From: an uncultured bacterium
Lineage (GTDB): Bacteria > Pseudomonadota > Alphaproteobacteria > Sphingomonadales > Sphingomonadaceae
Assembly: GCA_942636505.2 (NCBI GenBank)
Contig: CALOGB020000221.1
Span: 372,001 to 436,000, forward strand
Length of the DNA stretch: 64,000 nucleotides
Reading direction: 5' to 3'
Position numbers and translations under genes: made by a program. Of this stretch, positions 62,886-64,000 are shown piece after piece. The stretch's first letter is position 1, and each line of letters begins with the position of its first letter. Below the pieces are notes generated by a model. That model searched no databases, was not told where the DNA came from, and saw nothing but the letters and a program-made list of their open reading frames with translations.

Positions 62886-64000
62886 ATGAACCGACGTGAG
62901 CTTCTTGTTGGCACGGCGGGCGCCGGTGCTTCTCTGGTCGTTGGGCCGATCGAGGCCGGGTTCGCGGCTAGCGTAGCGAAACAGGGCAGTGCCGGTGCGC
63001 TGCCCATGCCGCAGCCGACGCGGATTTTGCCGTCGCCCGCGTTGGTGCAGGACCCGTCGCGGACGCTGATCGAGCGGGGGTGGCTGTTCCACGAAGGCGA
63101 CGTGATCGCGCCCGCGCCCGACGGCCACAACGCAACGTATCTGAGCGTGAAGGCGGGCAATGCGCTTGGCGCCGCGGCGATGGCGTATGACGATTCCGAC
63201 TGGCAGTCGGTTCGGTTGCCGCATGACTGGGCCTCCGCGCAGCCGTTCGTGAAGACCGCCAACATCTCGCAAGGCTATCGCGCGAGGGGGATCGGCTGGT
63301 ACCGACGGACGCTGCGGCTCGACCCGGCCGACCGCGGCAAGACGATCGGGCTGCAGTTCGACGGGATCGCGACCAACGCGACGGTCTGGGTCAACGGCAG
63401 CGTCGTCGCGCACAACTGGTCGGCGTATAACAGCGTCGAGATCGACCTGACGCCGTTCGCGCGGTTCGGCGACGACCTCAACGTGATCGCCGTGCGCGTC
63501 GATGCGCAGGCGATGGAGGGCTGGTGGTACGAAGGCGCGGGGATCTATCGCCATGCGTGGCTGATCCGCCGTGCGCCGGTGGCGATCGTGACGGACGGCG
63601 TGCACTGCGATCCGAGGCGCGCTGCGAATGGCGCATGGAGCGTGCCCGTCGAAGTGAAGCTCGGCAGCATCGATCGCGCGGCGGTCGGCGTCACGGTGGA
63701 TGTCGCGCTGCTCGATCCCGAGGGCAAGCGCGTGGCGGGGGCGCAGGCGGCTGCGACGGTCCTGCCTCTGGAGCACGCGACCGCGACGATGACGCTGGCG
63801 GTGCCTGCACCGCGCCTGTGGTCGATCGAGACTCCGACGCTCTATACCGTGGTGACGCACGTCCTGCGCGACGGGGCGATCGTCGACGAGCGGCGTATCC
63901 CGGTCGGCTTCCGCACGATCCGGTTCGATGCGGACCGCGGCTTTCTGCTCAACGACAAGTCGGTGAAGCTGAAGGGCGTATGCCTGCACCAGGATCACGC
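62886..64000 (+). CDS. GH2 beta-galactosidase (partial, runs off the window)
   Basis: The first 371 codons of a GH2 enzyme. The Tat-like start MNRRELLVGTAGAGASLVVG is followed by the sugar-binding sandwich (VRLPHDWASAQPF, GIGWYRRTLRLDPADRGK, DGIATNATVWVNGS, GWWYEGAGIYRHAWLIRR) and the second domain. The frame ends near SVKLKGVCLHQDH, just before the barrel, so catalytic residues lie outside. Sequence form is that of beta-galactosidase-type GH2 rather than mannosidase. It begins 22 bases after the GntR stop and would trim beta-galactose from N-glycan antennae. Confidence 0.85.
   Translation, partial: MNRRELLVGTAGAGASLVVGPIEAGFAASVAKQGSAGALPMPQPTRILPSPALVQDPSRTLIERGWLFHEGDVIAPAPDGHNATYLSVKAGNALGAAAMAYDDSDWQSVRLPHDWASAQPFVKTANISQGYRARGIGWYRRTLRLDPADRGKTIGLQFDGIATNATVWVNGSVVAHNWSAYNSVEIDLTPFARFGDDLNVIAVRVDAQAMEGWWYEGAGIYRHAWLIRRAPVAIVTDGVHCDPRRAANGAWSVPVEVKLGSIDRAAVGVTVDVALLDPEGKRVAGAQAAATVLPLEHATATMTLAVPAPRLWSIETPTLYTVVTHVLRDGAIVDERRIPVGFRTIRFDADRGFLLNDKSVKLKGVCLHQDH

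Overview
The window looks like a chromosome segment of a high-GC alphaproteobacterium of the order Sphingomonadales, most like Sphingomonas. The housekeeping neighbourhoods point that way: mtaB-ftsY-yciB, ffh-rpsP-rimM-trmD-rplS, a YqeY-like gene with dnaG-rpoD divergent from carA-carB-greA, and eno-ftsB. So do DUF4170 and DUF1330 proteins, a tandem TetR regulator, and many dispersed intergenic palindromes of the kind common in sphingomonad genomes. I see no rRNA, tRNA, CRISPR array, prophage or insertion sequence.

Layout. 1-3.6 kb: a glutathione transferase, an exported protein of unknown function, a gene-poor stretch with a possible broken small gene, and an MFS transporter. 3.6-10.8 kb: a SpoIIAA-like protein and a tandem TetR regulator, divergent from a probable acyl catabolic cluster (ACAD10/11-type acyl-CoA dehydrogenase, zinc alcohol dehydrogenase, APH-type kinase, two SDRs). 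The kinase plus this dehydrogenase type suggests hydroxyacyl-CoA catabolism through a phosphorylated intermediate. 10.9-16.6 kb: superoxide dismutase, yciB-ftsY-mtaB and a GGDEF/EAL protein. 16.9-22 kb: ffh and the rpsP-rimM-trmD-rplS set, split by an antiparallel thioredoxin-reductase-like gene and closed by a clear terminator. 22.9-35.9 kb: a pseudouridine synthase, an AT-richer orphan gene, rpoD-dnaG, a DUF559 gene bounded by palindromes, a YqeY-like gene, and carA-orphan-carB-greA-rhomboid. carA carries a palindromic repeat translated in frame. 36-40.4 kb: DUF4170, a YqjD/YqjE-like envelope stress set, eno and ftsB. 40.5-48.7 kb: an alpha/beta hydrolase, a DUF885 lipoprotein peptidase, an MFS exporter, a prolyl oligopeptidase and three small proteins.

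48.7-64 kb is the most remarkable part. Six glycoside hydrolase genes (GH20-GH2-GH3-GH125-GH92-GH29) run on the minus strand with starts and stops overlapping or nearly so. Divergent from them lie a GntR/HutC regulator and a GH2 beta-galactosidase cut by the window edge. Together the families cover the linkages of a plant N-glycan: beta-galactose, beta-GlcNAc, beta-xylose, alpha-mannoses, beta-mannose and fucose. The set closely resembles the Xanthomonas campestris nix cluster. I infer a periplasmic, exo-acting plant N-glycan degradation system, several members of which carry Tat-like export signals. No endo-glycosidase, TonB-dependent receptor or sugar catabolic gene is visible here; they may lie beyond the right edge or elsewhere.

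Dispersed inverted repeats of several sequence families fill most intergenic gaps. One copy sits inside carA and two bracket the DUF559 gene.
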